Assembly (NCBI GenBank): GCA_016801845.1
Contig: CM028906.1
Location: forward strand, 11,680,501-11,744,500
Source: Polydactylus sextarius
Lineage: Eukaryota > Chordata > Actinopteri > Polynemidae
Reading direction: 5' to 3'
Length of the DNA stretch: 64,000 bases
Shown: piece by piece, positions 14,101 through 28,900 of the stretch
Layout of the letters: every line of letters starts with the position of its first letter
Numbering within the stretch: the stretch's first letter is position 1
The notes under the pieces: generated by a model
Told to the model about the DNA's origin: nothing
Databases searched by the model: none
Seen by the model: the letters and a program-made list of their open reading frames with translations, nothing else
Made by a program: the position numbers and the translations under genes

Positions 14101-17100
14101 GACTTGATTGGCTTTACAGAAATAAATTCTCAGTCTGCATAGACGGAGACCAGAGTAATGTCCTGCCATGATGGAAACAAATACAAAAGAAAAATACAAA
14201 ACATTTATTTCTCCCTTAGAGTTTCAAATTTGTTCACAAACAAGAACCTGATTGTCTTAGTAATATGATTATGCTTCTTCTGGATTCCGAATATTCAAGG
14301 AAAATAATCATATGCATCTATCGGTTATAGTTCTATCCATCTCTAATCACCACCAACAATATACAGATTTATATTTCAACCATTGCAAATGTAAAAATTG
14401 ACTCTTAATTTCATCATAACATTCAAATTCTTCACAAATTTCAGTTAAGGCAGTAATAAAAGCCTGGTGTTTCATTTAATTGGTTGCAAAGAGCCCCTCA
14501 TTTCCACCATTAAAGATCTGAGCCTGAGGATACATGAACCATCAGGCTGAGATAACTAAGTTAAATGGGGTCATCACGTCTTGTCTTCCACAACGAGCAA
14601 CAGAACTATTTCGTCATCATGTTTTCAGTTAAAAGGATTTGTTGAAATGCTCTTACCCCACTTTTAGCCTTGTTTACACAGTGATTTATGCTAACGAAGA
14701 TGCTTTCCGTCAGTTCACTTGTTTGCCACCGATTCGAAATGAGATCTGGCGGTATGTGACAGCCAACATGTTAGGTTTTTCATCCACTATGAGGTTTTGA
14801 AAGGTTTGATTCTATTTATACTGCAGGAGAAGCAAACAAGAGCTGTATTTTGAGTTAGACTCTGCCAGGAATATTCTGAAAATCTCATTTTTCATCTGCA
14901 CGTCAGACTCTATAACAGTGGAAAGGCCAGGCAGTTAAACCCTGTCAGAAAACTGCAGCTCTGATGCCTGCACCCACCTTGAGGCCTTGTAAACTTAATG
15001 TTATGAACTTGGTTTCTGGCAGGTAAGTATTCACCCTTACCTTTTTCATCATGCTGTGACAAAGTTGCCATTTTTTAAATTTCTATACACTCAATAATCT
15101 GAAATGAAAGTCACAACATGTTTGTAGAGTTAAAAAGATATATAAAATCAAACTGATTGTTGGAGAACTGCCAAGATGACTGTTCTCCCGTGGAAGGCTT
15201 CTTAGTCTCTCACTGTTGGGATTTTGGTCATTTACCTTACAAAGGCATTTCTTAGTCAAACACTTAGTTTGGCTAGATAGTCTTGGTGAGTCCTGAAACC
15301 TGTTCCTTTCCACAGTTAGTGAAGACAATGTGTCTCCTGGGAATATTCAAAGCTTTAGAAATGGCTCACTAACTCACAGTGGTCTACAGAGAGTTCCTTG
15401 GATTTCACAGAGGGGTGCTGTCCTGACACACAATATGAATCATATTTCACATATAGGAGTGTGCCTTTCTAAACTGTGACCACTCAATTCACCTGGATGG
15501 AGTCAATAAAGTTCCATATTGATCTCTAGGACAATAAAAACAAAGGATGTACCTCACCATAATTTTGAGTGAAACAGCAAAAGGTCTGAATAGTGTTTGT
15601 TTTTTTTTTTTTTCAAATAAAGGATTTCACTTTGTCATTATTTATGTTATACTACCCCAGGTTACTAAGGGTAGCAAAAAAGTGAAAGAGCTGAATATTT
15701 TCTGAACTCAGTCTATATAAACTCAATGATTGCTGCATTGGGAAACCTTTAGACCTGCTTTTTTCAGTTATCTATTCTGACAATCATGTGGCAGCAGTAT
15801 AAAATCATACAGATGCAAGTCAGAAACTTGAGGTAATAATCACATCAAACATCAGAATGGAGAAAAATAAAATGCCATCTCCGTGACTTTGACCTTGACT
15901 TAATTGCTGTTGCCAGACAGGCTGGTTTGAGTATTTTCTGAAACTGTTGTGTCTCTGTAGTTTAAAAACACACAGCAAAGGGGCATCATTCAAAAATGTC
16001 GGAAAGGGCTCCAGTAACTCAAATAACTACCCTTTACAACTGTGATGAGTAGAAAAAAATTTCAGAATGAACAGCATATTGAACCCTGGGGCATCTGGGG
16101 CAGATGCACTACAAAAGCAGCATTGGGTTCCTGTCAGACAAGAATAAAATCTGAAGCTGCTGTGGATGGAGACTCATAAAAACTGAATACTTTCATAATG
16201 GGAAGACGTTGTTATACTATAGCAACAGTGTTGCTGAGACCGTCTTTGTTTTTTTTAAGACTGTTTACAACCATGCACGATGTTGTTTCCAAAGAATGGT
16301 GAGGTCTTCTGTTTTGGCATAGGGGACATGGAAAATTTACAGTTACCAAACATGTTCTCCCTAACTTGCACACATGGTTAAAGTCATCAAATCATGCAGA
16401 AGGACTGTTTGACAATGATCCCCCAAGTAGTAAATTAACTAAATGACTAATTACAGACTAAACTATAGTGATTACGGCAAATGATGATCTGGAGTTTTAA
16501 ACTGATGAGGTTCCATTTTATATCAGATTTGTTGAACACATGTGTTCCATCCAGTTTGCAGTTAGAATTTTGGTAATAGTTTAAGCAGAGGCTAGGGCTT
16601 TCAATTAGTGACCAACTATGAAGGAAAATTTAACTAGACCCAAACTTCCTGATGAGTTGAATAACTTCTATGCCAGAGCTCAAACTACAGCAGACAAACA
16701 GCCTTGTGCTGTTATCTGCCTGCCTCTAATCAGGGTACATGAGGTAAAAAAAAAAAAAAGAACCTGCTGTGCAGGCAAAACAGTAGGAAGGCTGCAGGCC
16801 GCGATCTGGTTTCATCTGTTACACTGAAATATTATGGATATGATCTTGCCCCTATTTTAACAGTGATTTTCAACTCATCCCTTGCACAGCATGTTTTAAG
16901 TCAAATGTAATTGTGCCTGTGTCTAAGAAACTAAAGCCATGGTGTCTTGAGTGACTACAGACCTGCTGCTCTGACATCTCTTAGCATGACAATCCTTGAA
17001 CGCCAGGTATGTAACAAGTATCTCTCCTGTGTTTCAGTTTGCATATAAAACAAGGAGATTTGTTGGTGATCCAGTGTCATTGTGCCTGAACTACATTGTT

Positions 17101-18555
17101 CATATCTACAGGTTTCTGACTCTGGCAAGGGTTCTGTTTCTCAATTCCATTTTGACTTTTGCTCTCAACCAGACTGTGTAACAAAGTCTCTCATATAAAA
17201 GCCGTGTCAATGGGTGCAAGACTTTTTTTCTGAAAAGGACAAATTCTCCAAACCCTTAACCATTAGCACTGCAGCCCAGGACTTGCACTGAAATTCAAGA
17301 AGTGGTTGACTGCAAATTCCTGGGAGTGATAACCTCCTCCACCTTGAAATAGGGGGAACAAAACCACCACTATGAGAAACTTTTCTTTTTTAAGACAGCT
17401 GAAAGAAAATGTAGAAGGCCTATATCCAGGAATTATATGGTACAAATTTATAGAGCAGCAGTGGACAGCATCCAATAACAGACAATTGGACAAAGTAAAA
17501 TTTACAGCATCCAGAATCATTGGATGTGATTACCCATCCCTGGTGGAAAAACTATAAGTCTAGATTAAAGTTTTTAAGGACCCATTTTACCAACCTAACA
17601 ACAGGTGCTGTATACAACTTAACAATAGTAAACAACTGGGTTTTTTAGTATTACTTTTTAGTATTTAAAGGGTTAGATTTTTGTTATACTTATTTAATAT
17701 ACTATAAGCTTTCTGATTATTTGGCAGATTATTTTATTATTTTAGTCTTTTTCAATCTGTGTTCAAGTTAATGGTAAATTCACTTGTTTAGTCACAGCAC
17801 AACTCTGTGGGCAGATTAGGGGTAATTTGAATTCCGTATCTTTCCCAAGACTCTCTGACATGCCGACTAGAGAATCAAACAACAAAGAAAGAGCAGGCAA
17901 CCTGCACTTTCTCGAGGGACAAAAACCTCCAGTTTTATGGCTACACTCCATCATGAGTGTCGAGAATCTATATGGCCAAACACCAAAATCCACACAAATA
18001 TATGATCTGATTTTGGGTCTGATTTGAAGAGTCTGAAGTTAATTTGAAGATAGAAACAAATGAACTTGGAACCTTCACCCATCCCTTGAATACCTGCTTG
18101 ATATTGTGGTCTCATCCTTGTTTTGAGGTCAGTGGCCTCTCTGTCAACATGCCAAAACTGCAAAGGAAATTGTTGTTGTTCCATTTTCACACCATTTCCT
18201 GTCTAACCTCACTTGCTGCCATTGCTTAATTGTACATCATTTTTATTTCAGTATCTAAATATGTGAGTGACTGAGCAGATATACAAAACTAGATAGTATA
18301 GATGAGCTTTGGCACTCTTATTGAATACAACAGCCATTCAAATGTAAGGCAATTCAGATTTGGGATCATTTAATCTATATTCTGTTGCTGCATTCAAAGA
18401 TCTGCTCCATGCTCCGGCATGTTTCAGGATATAGAAAAAAACACCTTCTACAAATAATAATTTGTGACAAAAATCTTTAGTTACTTCAGATAAAAAAACT
18501 TCGTCACAGAATAACACAGAATCTATGAATATGAAAATATGAATTCATATGAATA

Positions 18556-18594
<39 letters not shown>

Positions 18595-21500
18595 TAATTT
18601 CAAATGTTTCACTACTGGACATGTCTTCCAATTTAGGGAAAAGTCAGTTATGGCGTAAGTGCACCAAAGACTTCAAGTTTCCATTCTGCTTGAGTATGGT
18701 ATATATATCATATTGGACCATATTTGGCTTCTAAACTAGTTGTAATGTTACAGAATGTCATGCGTACGTGTCTATTTGAGAATGAAAGAGTTAAATGGAT
18801 TTCTGATGAGAGGAAGATTTAAAATATGAACAAATGTAAAGATTTAGATGGAAAATTGAATTGAACTGAAGCAGAGATAAGCAGAATATGAACCTAAAAA
18901 GCTGAAAGCCAAAACCCTTCCAGCATCCATCTCCTTTAAGCAATGAACCCTTGTGTTTTGCTGTAATATCCTTTAGCCAGTTCATTCCAGTTCATTTCCC
19001 ACTTTCACTCCGCTCACCCCACTCTGGGGCATGGAGAAATCTCAATACACAATGCCTCAGTGCAGCTTTGTATATGCTGCAGAAATTTTTGGGCCTAATG
19101 CTAAATGGACCTGGGCATGGAGAACTGAACCATAAAACACAGAGCCTTGGTAACACAACAGTATAAATAAATTCCATAATAAATGTGGATGATCAGAGGA
19201 GCCCAAAACACAGAGGCTGCTAACACTAACAGCAGCCATACCACAAAAATAGTTTGGGGGATTTCAATCCCCACTGCTCCAATAACCACAGGCCCCACTG
19301 TTGCCTTTACTCTCAACATATTCTCTTGGTAAATTTCAAGCTCACCATGTCCCTTCTTCCTGATGTTGTCATGTGGGATACTGGCATATTTTGGATGTTT
19401 TCCTCTTGATACAACATATGATATACTAGAGTACTACTGACACACTAGCATAACAGATTTAAATCAGATTTTCTGTTGTCACACTTTACAGTATACTATA
19501 TAAATGTTCAGTATTAGTACATCAATATTTTACAGCTATACTTCATTATAATATTGTAATTAACAAAACTAAGTCTATAGTGGATGGCTCACTGAGACTA
19601 AATGCTAATGTCAGCTAACATGCTGATGTTGAGCAGCTGTAATGTCCATCATGTTCACTGTCTGAGTTTAGCATTTCTGCATGTTACCGTTCCACTAATG
19701 AGCACTAAACGCTCAGTACAGTTGATGAGAATGTCATTGGTTTTGCGGTAATGGAAATTCTAAAGACTTGACCTGCTGATGCTTAGGATAAAAAGCTAAA
19801 ACTAATGGCGAGTGAACATTATGGTTTGAATAAAAGGTCTCAAACAAGTCTGGTGTAACAGCTTCCCTTTCCTCACACTGAAGCTGCCGCTGCCAACACA
19901 AACATATAAGAAATTTCTCCACCAGATGAAGCTGCGCATTAAGCTGTAGTCACTGTTAACAGCTGTAACAGGGTTCGCAAATTCCCTTTAGCATGAATAA
20001 AAGCACTAATTGCATCTTCATTTTAATTCAACCTCATGTACAGTTGCAGCACACCAGTGAGAAACACCATATTCTGTGGATAATGAGCAAAATCAGTGTG
20101 AAAAGACCTGGCGGTTCAGAGAAGATCAGCTCACAGCTCAAAAGTTATGGGATTATTAGAGAATTTGCTGTCTTACTATTAAATAAAAGTTTCCTTCAGT
20201 GGTAATGGGCAGGTTGTTTGTTTTGATATGTTCATTTCCTTCACATTTTTTAAATCACCAGCCTCATTTTAGAAAGACTTTGCTTCTAAACTAAACACAG
20301 CATGAGTTCACACACGGGCACCACTAGCATTTTGCCTTCATCTTCACAGCAGTCTAAAAACTGTGCACTGGTTGTATTCACCTCTTTAATTTCCCTCTAA
20401 TTCCACCATTTTCTGCCATCTCCTCCACAGCTTTACTAACTAAACATAATTCACTTTACTATGGCAAGACATTAATGAAAGCTGGAAATGAATTTGTTCT
20501 TTAGGCTCAAACATATTCCATACAATAAGACTATCATCTTCTCTGAATGTTACAATTTCTCACATTGGGCATATTAACAGAATACTTTGTTCCAATGTAA
20601 CTAACAGCACACAGCACTTGTCACAGTCTGCAGCTTCTTAAGTCTGGAGGCCAAGTAGTAGACCAACTAAACTGCTGAACTGAGAATTCATCACGTCTGG
20701 CCAAACCCAAAAAAGCTGGCATAAAACTAGCAGTGCAAGATGTTTACTGATCTTGATGCACCGAGAGAAAGAGAGAGATTCAAGCCTGAGGACATGTCCA
20801 CTATCTCACCATGAGCTTTCTTTTTCAGTGACAACATGAGTTGCTTGGGATTTCTCAAAATCTGTTCTGTCAGCTCCTCAGTCTGATTGTGCTCCAATAC
20901 AACATTAGCTAAGTCTTAAGTAGCACAGAGACATACAATCACATCTATTCATCATCTATTAAAATAGATTTAACATCCAATTAGTTAACCATAACTTTTT
21001 GATGAGACTGAGTTTTAAGCTTTTCAAATAACAACAACAATGGGAGAATCTTTGTGCTTATATTAATGAAAACTGAATAAAATAACAGCACAATGTTGTA
21101 TGTGTACACACTATGTGTGTAAATCTGCTGTGTCAACTGGTGCTAACTCAATGATTTACCATCCAATTCCAAGTATCCAAGTATGTCATAATTACCTAAT
21201 TTGCTGATTATGTTTTGAAACACCATCTCTTCTTTGCTTTGTGCTACTATACTATAAGACAGTGAGTCATATGTTGCACTGGATGTATTGCAGTTTATCA
21301 TAAGTCAATGTGTTTTTGTAACATTTGTTATAAACTACAGCTTCAAAAATGTCATACTCATGGCCTGGTTTTAAAAATATGTATCTTCAGTACAATGAAG
21401 TTTGTCTATAGGTGGCACGTAGCTTTTTACATAATTTGATTGATCGTTTGTTGTTGCCGCCTCTGAATGAAATGACATGTGATACAGACTTTGGCACAGA

Positions 21501-24061
21501 TTCATACACTTTGTACTGAGTGGACTGCACAGCACAGAAGTCAGTTTATCACTAATCTGTCACTAAGAGCACACAACAGTGTAGGTCACAAGTTCATTTT
21601 GTTGCATTTTTCTTTTTGTGACATTGTATCATCAGAAACCTTTTTTTTTAATTATCAGAGATGTATATGCTTTAACAATTGAGATTTATTGACCAGACAT
21701 AATCCAAAGAACTAAATTATCTAAAAAATGTGCTAAACACATGCAAATCAAAGCACACTGGCTTTCACCCAGACAGATTATCTCAAGGTTCCACCAATCC
21801 TGTTTCATACAGAGAAATGTCTTGTCATGTTTTCTTTATGTAGGTCACTTCTGCTACAGAGACGTAACAGCAACAAACTTGTGATGGTGAGATGTCCACC
21901 CTCTTTCTGTTGTAGTAGTACTTAAGGCTTTTAGCAAGCAATGCACTGAAAAAGTGGAAAATAAAGTGAATGTGAAAATGGGTACATCTTGACCTTTTTA
22001 AATGTCTTTTTCTCTACGTTTCTCTCACATTTATAGTGAGTCAAAATGGTACTGACCATTGTTTTTAGCAGTTCTCTGTAAGTATCGATGCTGCTGCAGA
22101 TGATGTAATGATGTAAGTGCATCTAAGACAAGAAAAGTGGCTGCTAATGAGGTTGATGAGGCAACATGGCTGAACTTTGACATTTTCTTTAACTAAACAC
22201 AGCTTAAAACCAGACACTTGATGCTTTATTGATCTCAGCTCGGCTCAGAAAGACTCTGTCCAAACACAAGCAAAACAAGATACACAAAGGTTAAAATAAT
22301 TATCTCAAATTTTAACCGCTGTAGCCTGGCAACAACAAGAACAAAGACAGGGAGAACAACACAGAGGACAGGGTGAAAGACAGAGAAAAAGAGAGAAAAC
22401 CCTCCAGTCAGAAAATAAAAGAAAATAGTCTGCAGTGTTAAACGAGTTCCCCACGTGGTTTCAACTTTAACCTCTGGCATCAAACACACACAGTGTGCAC
22501 ATGTACAGACACACAGCCACTCTACCGCACAATCATTTCCAAATTTAGCCTTTGCTCTCATTGTAATTTTTTTTCATCTCCAGCCTATTATTCCCATCAT
22601 CCCAGCTCTCTCTCACACTACTGGCCTGCTAACCCACAATTACAGTTTGAAATTCAGTGAGAAAGAAACATCACAATCATTTTGTCAGGGATATTTTGAG
22701 GGAAAAAAAAGAAAGGATTTAAATGACATGTCATAAAAGCTTTTCCTGGAGGCAAAATAAGATTGACAAAGGACCTCACAGGTGGGAGTTCAACACATGT
22801 TAATGTATGAATGCAGATCACTTTTTTTTTTTAGCAAAATGACACCAATTTAATTTCACTAATGGCACACAGTGGTACTATATTTATATGGTAAAACTTT
22901 CATGACTTTGAACTACATTATAGATTTAGACTTTTACTGTTTTATCAGTTTCCACTTTAGTCATCGACACTCCAGGTCCTCCTCATGTAAAACATTGTCC
23001 AAGGTTATTGCCTTTTTTTTGTGAAATAAAATCAAGACAAGTCAAGTCAAAAAGACAAGTCAAAAGAGGAAAATGAATCTCACTGTTTCAATTTGCACTA
23101 ATTCTCACAGGCTCTGCTACCTTAAGGCGATATTTTGTGATGATATATATGATAACTGAAATAAAAACACCAGCAATTTGTTGTATGACTCATCACTCAT
23201 ACAACAGCAATTGCTTGATGCTATTCTTTTGTGTCCGGTGTTTATTGTCAACTCACCTGTAGCCATGCTGAGTGTCCACACACACTCCGCCGTTGAAGCA
23301 GGGGTTTCTGGGATATGCGGCGCAAGGCTGATGGGACTGCTCTCTCCCTGTGCATGAGCACTCAGCTGTGGATTCCACCGTCACAGACACAAGACTCATA
23401 GTCCCACAATCCACCACCGTGGGCGTGTCCCTCACACTCAAAACGTTAGAGCAGCCGCCGGTGCCGGCACATTCTGAGCTGGGACACTCGTCTACTCGCA
23501 CTTGGGACACGCTGACCTGTAGGAATGACTGGAGCTGCGTAGAGAAAAAGAGGAGGTGAAACAAGATGATTTTATGATATCAATCATTTTACTTTTAAGT
23601 TACCATCACCCTGGAGCCTATATGCAAGACGGGTGTGATCATTAACATGTCCCTACATACATATTATATTTCATGTTAAAAGTACTAACACTGTGTTTTT
23701 ACAGTGAAGTAGCTGCAATGCTTTTTTTTTTGTTATTATTCAGCATATATTCATCTTTAAGGCATTTTTTGATTTGTCTTTTGTTTTAGATAAAAAAAAA
23801 AAACAAGGTTCTATAATTAGAATTTTCACTTTATCTTTAAGATAGGAAGGAAGGATAAGGAAGAAAGAGAGTAGCTCCCTAACTTCAAGTCCTTACCTGA
23901 ACATAACTTTAGCTTCAACTTTAAAACCAAGAGTACTTAAGAAAACTTTCCCACTTTCTAAATATGTCCTCCCTCCCAAGGTATACAATTCAAACTAGTC
24001 CTCACAAAGGCAGCAATACAGGGACACACACAGACGAACAAAAGAAAAAAAAAGACTTTAA

Positions 24062-24116
<55 letters not shown>

Positions 24117-25897
24117 CATGCAGTATTGCGTGTCTCACTTCAAGGGTGCCTCATGTCACTTTCACAAATAAATAAATAGAAAATCTAGGGCACAGCAGCT
24201 GATTGAAGTCTTAAGTGTGGTCAAATAGCAAGTCCAGACAGCTGGCAGAACCCAACACGATCTTAAGCTTATTTGACCATGTCACAGTAGCTGGGAACCA
24301 AAGTAGATGGAGAAAATTAACTGACTCCAAGCCAGCTTACATAACGTGTGTTTGATCTGCTTGCATACAGCATCATTCATCATTTTCGATGCCCTTATCT
24401 ATGTTTGGACATAATTTTTTTTGTTTGTAACTCTCCAATATTAATAGGACTCCATAATATCGTCCTCTTACTGTAAATGTATGCATGTGCATACACACCA
24501 ACACACAGACAAACAACACACCGCTGACGCGGAAAGTGCAGATTGACTTTAGGAATGTACCACAGTACAGTAGTCGGTTGTCGTCAGGCAAATCAAGCTG
24601 TTTTTTTCTGCACCAGTTCCACAAAATATGGCCTAAATGGTGATGAGGTAAAGACGAAGCTCTTACTCAGAAGGGTAGGCAGTTTGATAAAACACTGAAG
24701 GGAAAATGACAGCGAGACTGAATATGTATTGTCAGTGGTTGTTGTGTGTGCACATTGGTGAGCTTGCATTTAGATGCGCTGTCTTTGGCTGATAAGGGCG
24801 ACACAGGTCAAGTGAATTCCCTCTGAGTTTACACACCAAGTGTGTACTAAAGTGAAGTAGGTATGTACACCTGCACACACGTACACACACACACGCACAC
24901 ACAATATGAACTTTATTGAACTGAAAGAGGGTCACTTCATGCTCAATGTTCTGGACTGATTGGACCTCATTCACTGTGACTGGATTGTGCTCACTAACCA
25001 TTCAGTTCACATCAATTCCACTTGTTCTCCCAAATGGAACCTTGATACATATTATGTTGTGTGTATCATTGTTATCACAGACTGACGTCTCGTATCATAG
25101 CTGAGCTTCTAACACTGAACATTTGCTAACATCTGCAGCGATACTTTGTCCATTTGGAAAAACCTGCTTTCACTTTGCCCACCTACAACGTTAATGCTTT
25201 CATTAGATAGTTATAAAGGGCACACGTGTTTCTATTCATTGCGTCCCCTGCGTTACTGTTGGCGAGAATTTTATAAATGTATTTAAAAACAGATGAAATC
25301 TGAATAGGATAGGATAGAATAGGATTTAATGGAACAGGGCCATCTGTTTATTATAAACTGAGTCTATAAACCTTCTTCCCAGTGCTCTTTGTGTCGTCAT
25401 GTGTTAAGTGATCGTTTATTTTGAATGACCGATCAACCAGACACATTGTGGAGGTGATGTGAATTGCTTGCCTTTAGAACAACAGGACAGACTTGTAGGG
25501 CAGTGGTGCAAGTGCATATTGAGATTCCAGTCGTGCTTAATGTCACAGAAACATTACATGTAGAAAGGCTGACCAGCAATCAAGTCAAATCTAAAAATAT
25601 ATACGGCATAAATACGATGCATTTACAGTCCATTTACAGTAACAAACAAAGATAGGAACAAAATGTGCCAAATGGCATGTTCCACAGAGTATAAATGTAT
25701 AATTAAGACAAAATAAACAAATAAAAAATTAGATAACTTGTGTCAGTGTTCAGCCTTTTTAAAAGTCAAACTTTTGTTGTCTCTTTTTTAGGCTCCATAA
25801 ACTCCATGAAAATACTAAAATTAATTGCAAGTAAATACAGCAAAAATCATGCCAGAACAGGTAACATATCTTGGATTCAAGAAATCCATAGGCAATT

Positions 25898-25947
<50 letters not shown>

Positions 25948-28900
25948 GACTGTATTCTGTATTGATGTTTATACTTATTTAGTTTGACTGTCATGGCAAC
26001 ATTGTTGGAACTTTATGGATGATTTTATAAATAGAAGTGCAATAAAAAAGCAGCAGGGTATTTAACATATATAGTACAAACTGACACTGACAGGTAGGCC
26101 AAGCAGTGGGGTTGAAGTTGGTTGTTCAAGTTGGTTGTAACTATTCAATTTAAAGGTGACAGATAATGGCTGAGCAGGGTTTTGATCCTTGTTCTGTGAT
26201 GTGACATTTACACAATAAAATTTTGGTATTTTTGGGTGGGCGATTTTAAACCCGTGGTTTTGCACCAATTTTGCATCTTTTCAGGCTTAAATAGCAACCT
26301 CATTACAAGCATTTGTCACTGATTGGCTCCTTTCACTGTCACTCAAATGTAACACTGCCAGTTTCTGAACACAGACAAACCGTCTTTTTACAGCTATGTC
26401 CTACACACAGATACACAGTAGGGGTGGGGGGCTAGTAAAATACTGAAATTGAAATTGAAATTGAAATTGATCCACTTTATGACGGAAATTTCTAAAATAG
26501 GAATTTCTATGAAAAGGAGATGTTCAGAATTTCTATCACGTTTCACATGTTCCTACAGTAGGCCAAATATCATATTATATATCAAATATTATATTAAAAT
26601 GTTAATATTGAAAATTTTAGAATGCACTAGGCTACCTGTTTCAGCCACATGCCCACTGAAAAATAAACACATTTTAGTACAATACAAATATATTAAAGAA
26701 CTATATATGTATGCTACTGAGCATTAACATGTGTTTCATGGAGCAGGAGATATGATGACTAATTGTCTATTACCGTAAAGCTGCAAATAACAGCCCGGTG
26801 TTTATTTCCCAATTGAATTAGAAGACACCGTGTTTATTTGGGGCAGGTGTCTATGTGAGACAGATAAGAGACAAGGCAAAGTATCATAGTAGCCTACATT
26901 TTAAAATCTTTTATTGTCGTTTATCAATAGCTCTGTTTTTTTTGTTTGTTTGTTTTTTTTTTTGATATAACAAGGCAGAATAAAAACAAGCCAAAATGAA
27001 ATAGGAGTAACAAGGCTATTTTTAAAATGTAAGGAAGAGAAAGTACACATAATTCCATGAAAATATAAAGAGTAGAAGTAAAAAGTCAGCTGAAAAATAA
27101 TTACTTCAGTAAAGTATAGATAACTAAAATTTCTACTCAAGTAAGGTAGCAAAAGTATTTGTACTTTGTTACTTGACACCTTTGATGTACACGTAGGGTA
27201 GACATGTCTGCAGAACACTGGAGGAGATAAAGTGAAGACGGGAAGAGACCAACCATGATTAGGAGGCAGACAGATGCAGGTCGCACAGACAGGAGGCAGA
27301 CATCTGGGGCTGTTACATGTGATTACATATACACAGTGATGTACGCATTAACTAACTTGATGATGTGATTGGCCTCTGAGCCAAGAACACTCATGCAGCA
27401 GCCCACCAGGATTTGTCCTATCATGCCGGTGGCCAGTACACCACAGTGTGAAAAAAGCGGACAGTGTAAATGCCCTTAGCCTAAATGAGTATTTGTGTTT
27501 GGGTCATTAACTGTTAATCTTAGAAATAGCCTTTGTTTTACACCTCACAGATTCATACAGCTGCCAGGCTCACAGTCTTTCACACACCTCCAGTGACTTG
27601 TTTTTCTTTTTTTTTTTTTTCTTTAGTCTCTACAGTCATGTCACTCATGGCCACTCTGGAAGTCAACTGGCAGAAATCTGTAGTAGTGACGAACTTAAAT
27701 CCTTAATTAATGCTCCTGACCATTTCTTGCTAGGTTTTGATACAGGAGGAAGATTCTTATTAGAAGCCAAAATTCAACTGATTTCATGTGATTATGTGTT
27801 CTGAATTGTGTCATTTTCCTGTTAAAAATAGATTTTTATTATGAAATCAATCTCTTCCTCCTCTATGCACTTAATCCCACAATAGAGTCTTTTAACCCCA
27901 GAAGCCCAAGTGGCTAAAAGAAAGAAATTAGCCTTCCACACTTTTTTTGTATGTAGTGCACCAAGTTTTGAGGAAATATACAGCCAGTCATCATTCTAAG
28001 GTAGCACAGTTTGTATAGCAACTAACAAAGGACCAGAGGGACCATTGTGTTGGACCATTGTTCCAATGCACTTCTGAGAAGCTTCCACAATACTGTGCTC
28101 TGCCTCTCACGGCCACATAAATATAATGACGATAAAGAAAATAATAAAGATGAACCTCAGTATCCAAGCGCTATACCAATGACTTTTAAAAAGTCAAAAA
28201 CCAATGTAGTATCGTTGAAAGTCAAGTGGAGCATACTGGACTGAAAACACTGAGGGATAAGTTCCATTATTGAGGTAGTGCAGGGAAAAATAGAGAGACA
28301 CAGGAAATAAAGATTTTTTTTTTTTTTAAATCTCCTACTTCAGAGGCATTACTGGGGAATTGAAAGCATTAATAATAACCGCTGCTTCGTCTTTTGCATT
28401 CCTCCCAACTCGTTCCAACACCCTCCTCCTTTCCTTCCCATCCACCAGCCCTGCACCCTCCCTTCCTCTATCTCTCTAGTTCTCGTTCATCCTTTCCCTC
28501 GCCACGCTTCACATCTCATTCTGATCAATGTCTTCTCCGAAGAACCTGGCTGAATTCAGATGAAACGCTCGGCTCTCTCCTCACAAATCACACCTGAAAG
28601 CTTCGGTTACCTCTCCGCTTACACATCTTTCTCATCCACTCTGCTTTTCTCTGGGGCCACGCTTTGCTCCATCTTCAAAAAAAAAAAAAAAGAAAAAAGA
28701 AAAAAAAAGGCATTCATATGCTCGAACACTTTTCTCCCCCATAAGCAATCTTTTGTGTTTCTTACTCAACATTAGTCACATAAAACAAAGAGCGGGGTGT
28801 CTGGGACAGAAGCAGAGATTGAGCTGAGCTGACCACAATGATCCTGAGTGAACTGGTACCGATTTTCTCCCTCACAGACACAAACATGCAAATACAGAGT

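Larger units (their letters stand above)
5107..23256. other. large intron between EGF/Cys-rich and LamG exons
   Basis: 18.2 kb without cadherin coding sequence. It holds a Tc1-like relic (about 7775-8690), a dispersed repeat fragment (9813-9908), a pyrimidine-rich tract (10937-11210), an L2/Rex1-like LINE relic (16600-17630), AT and TTAC microsatellites and a possible SINE-like fragment near 5958. The rest is AT-rich with no recognised content. Confidence 0.75.
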
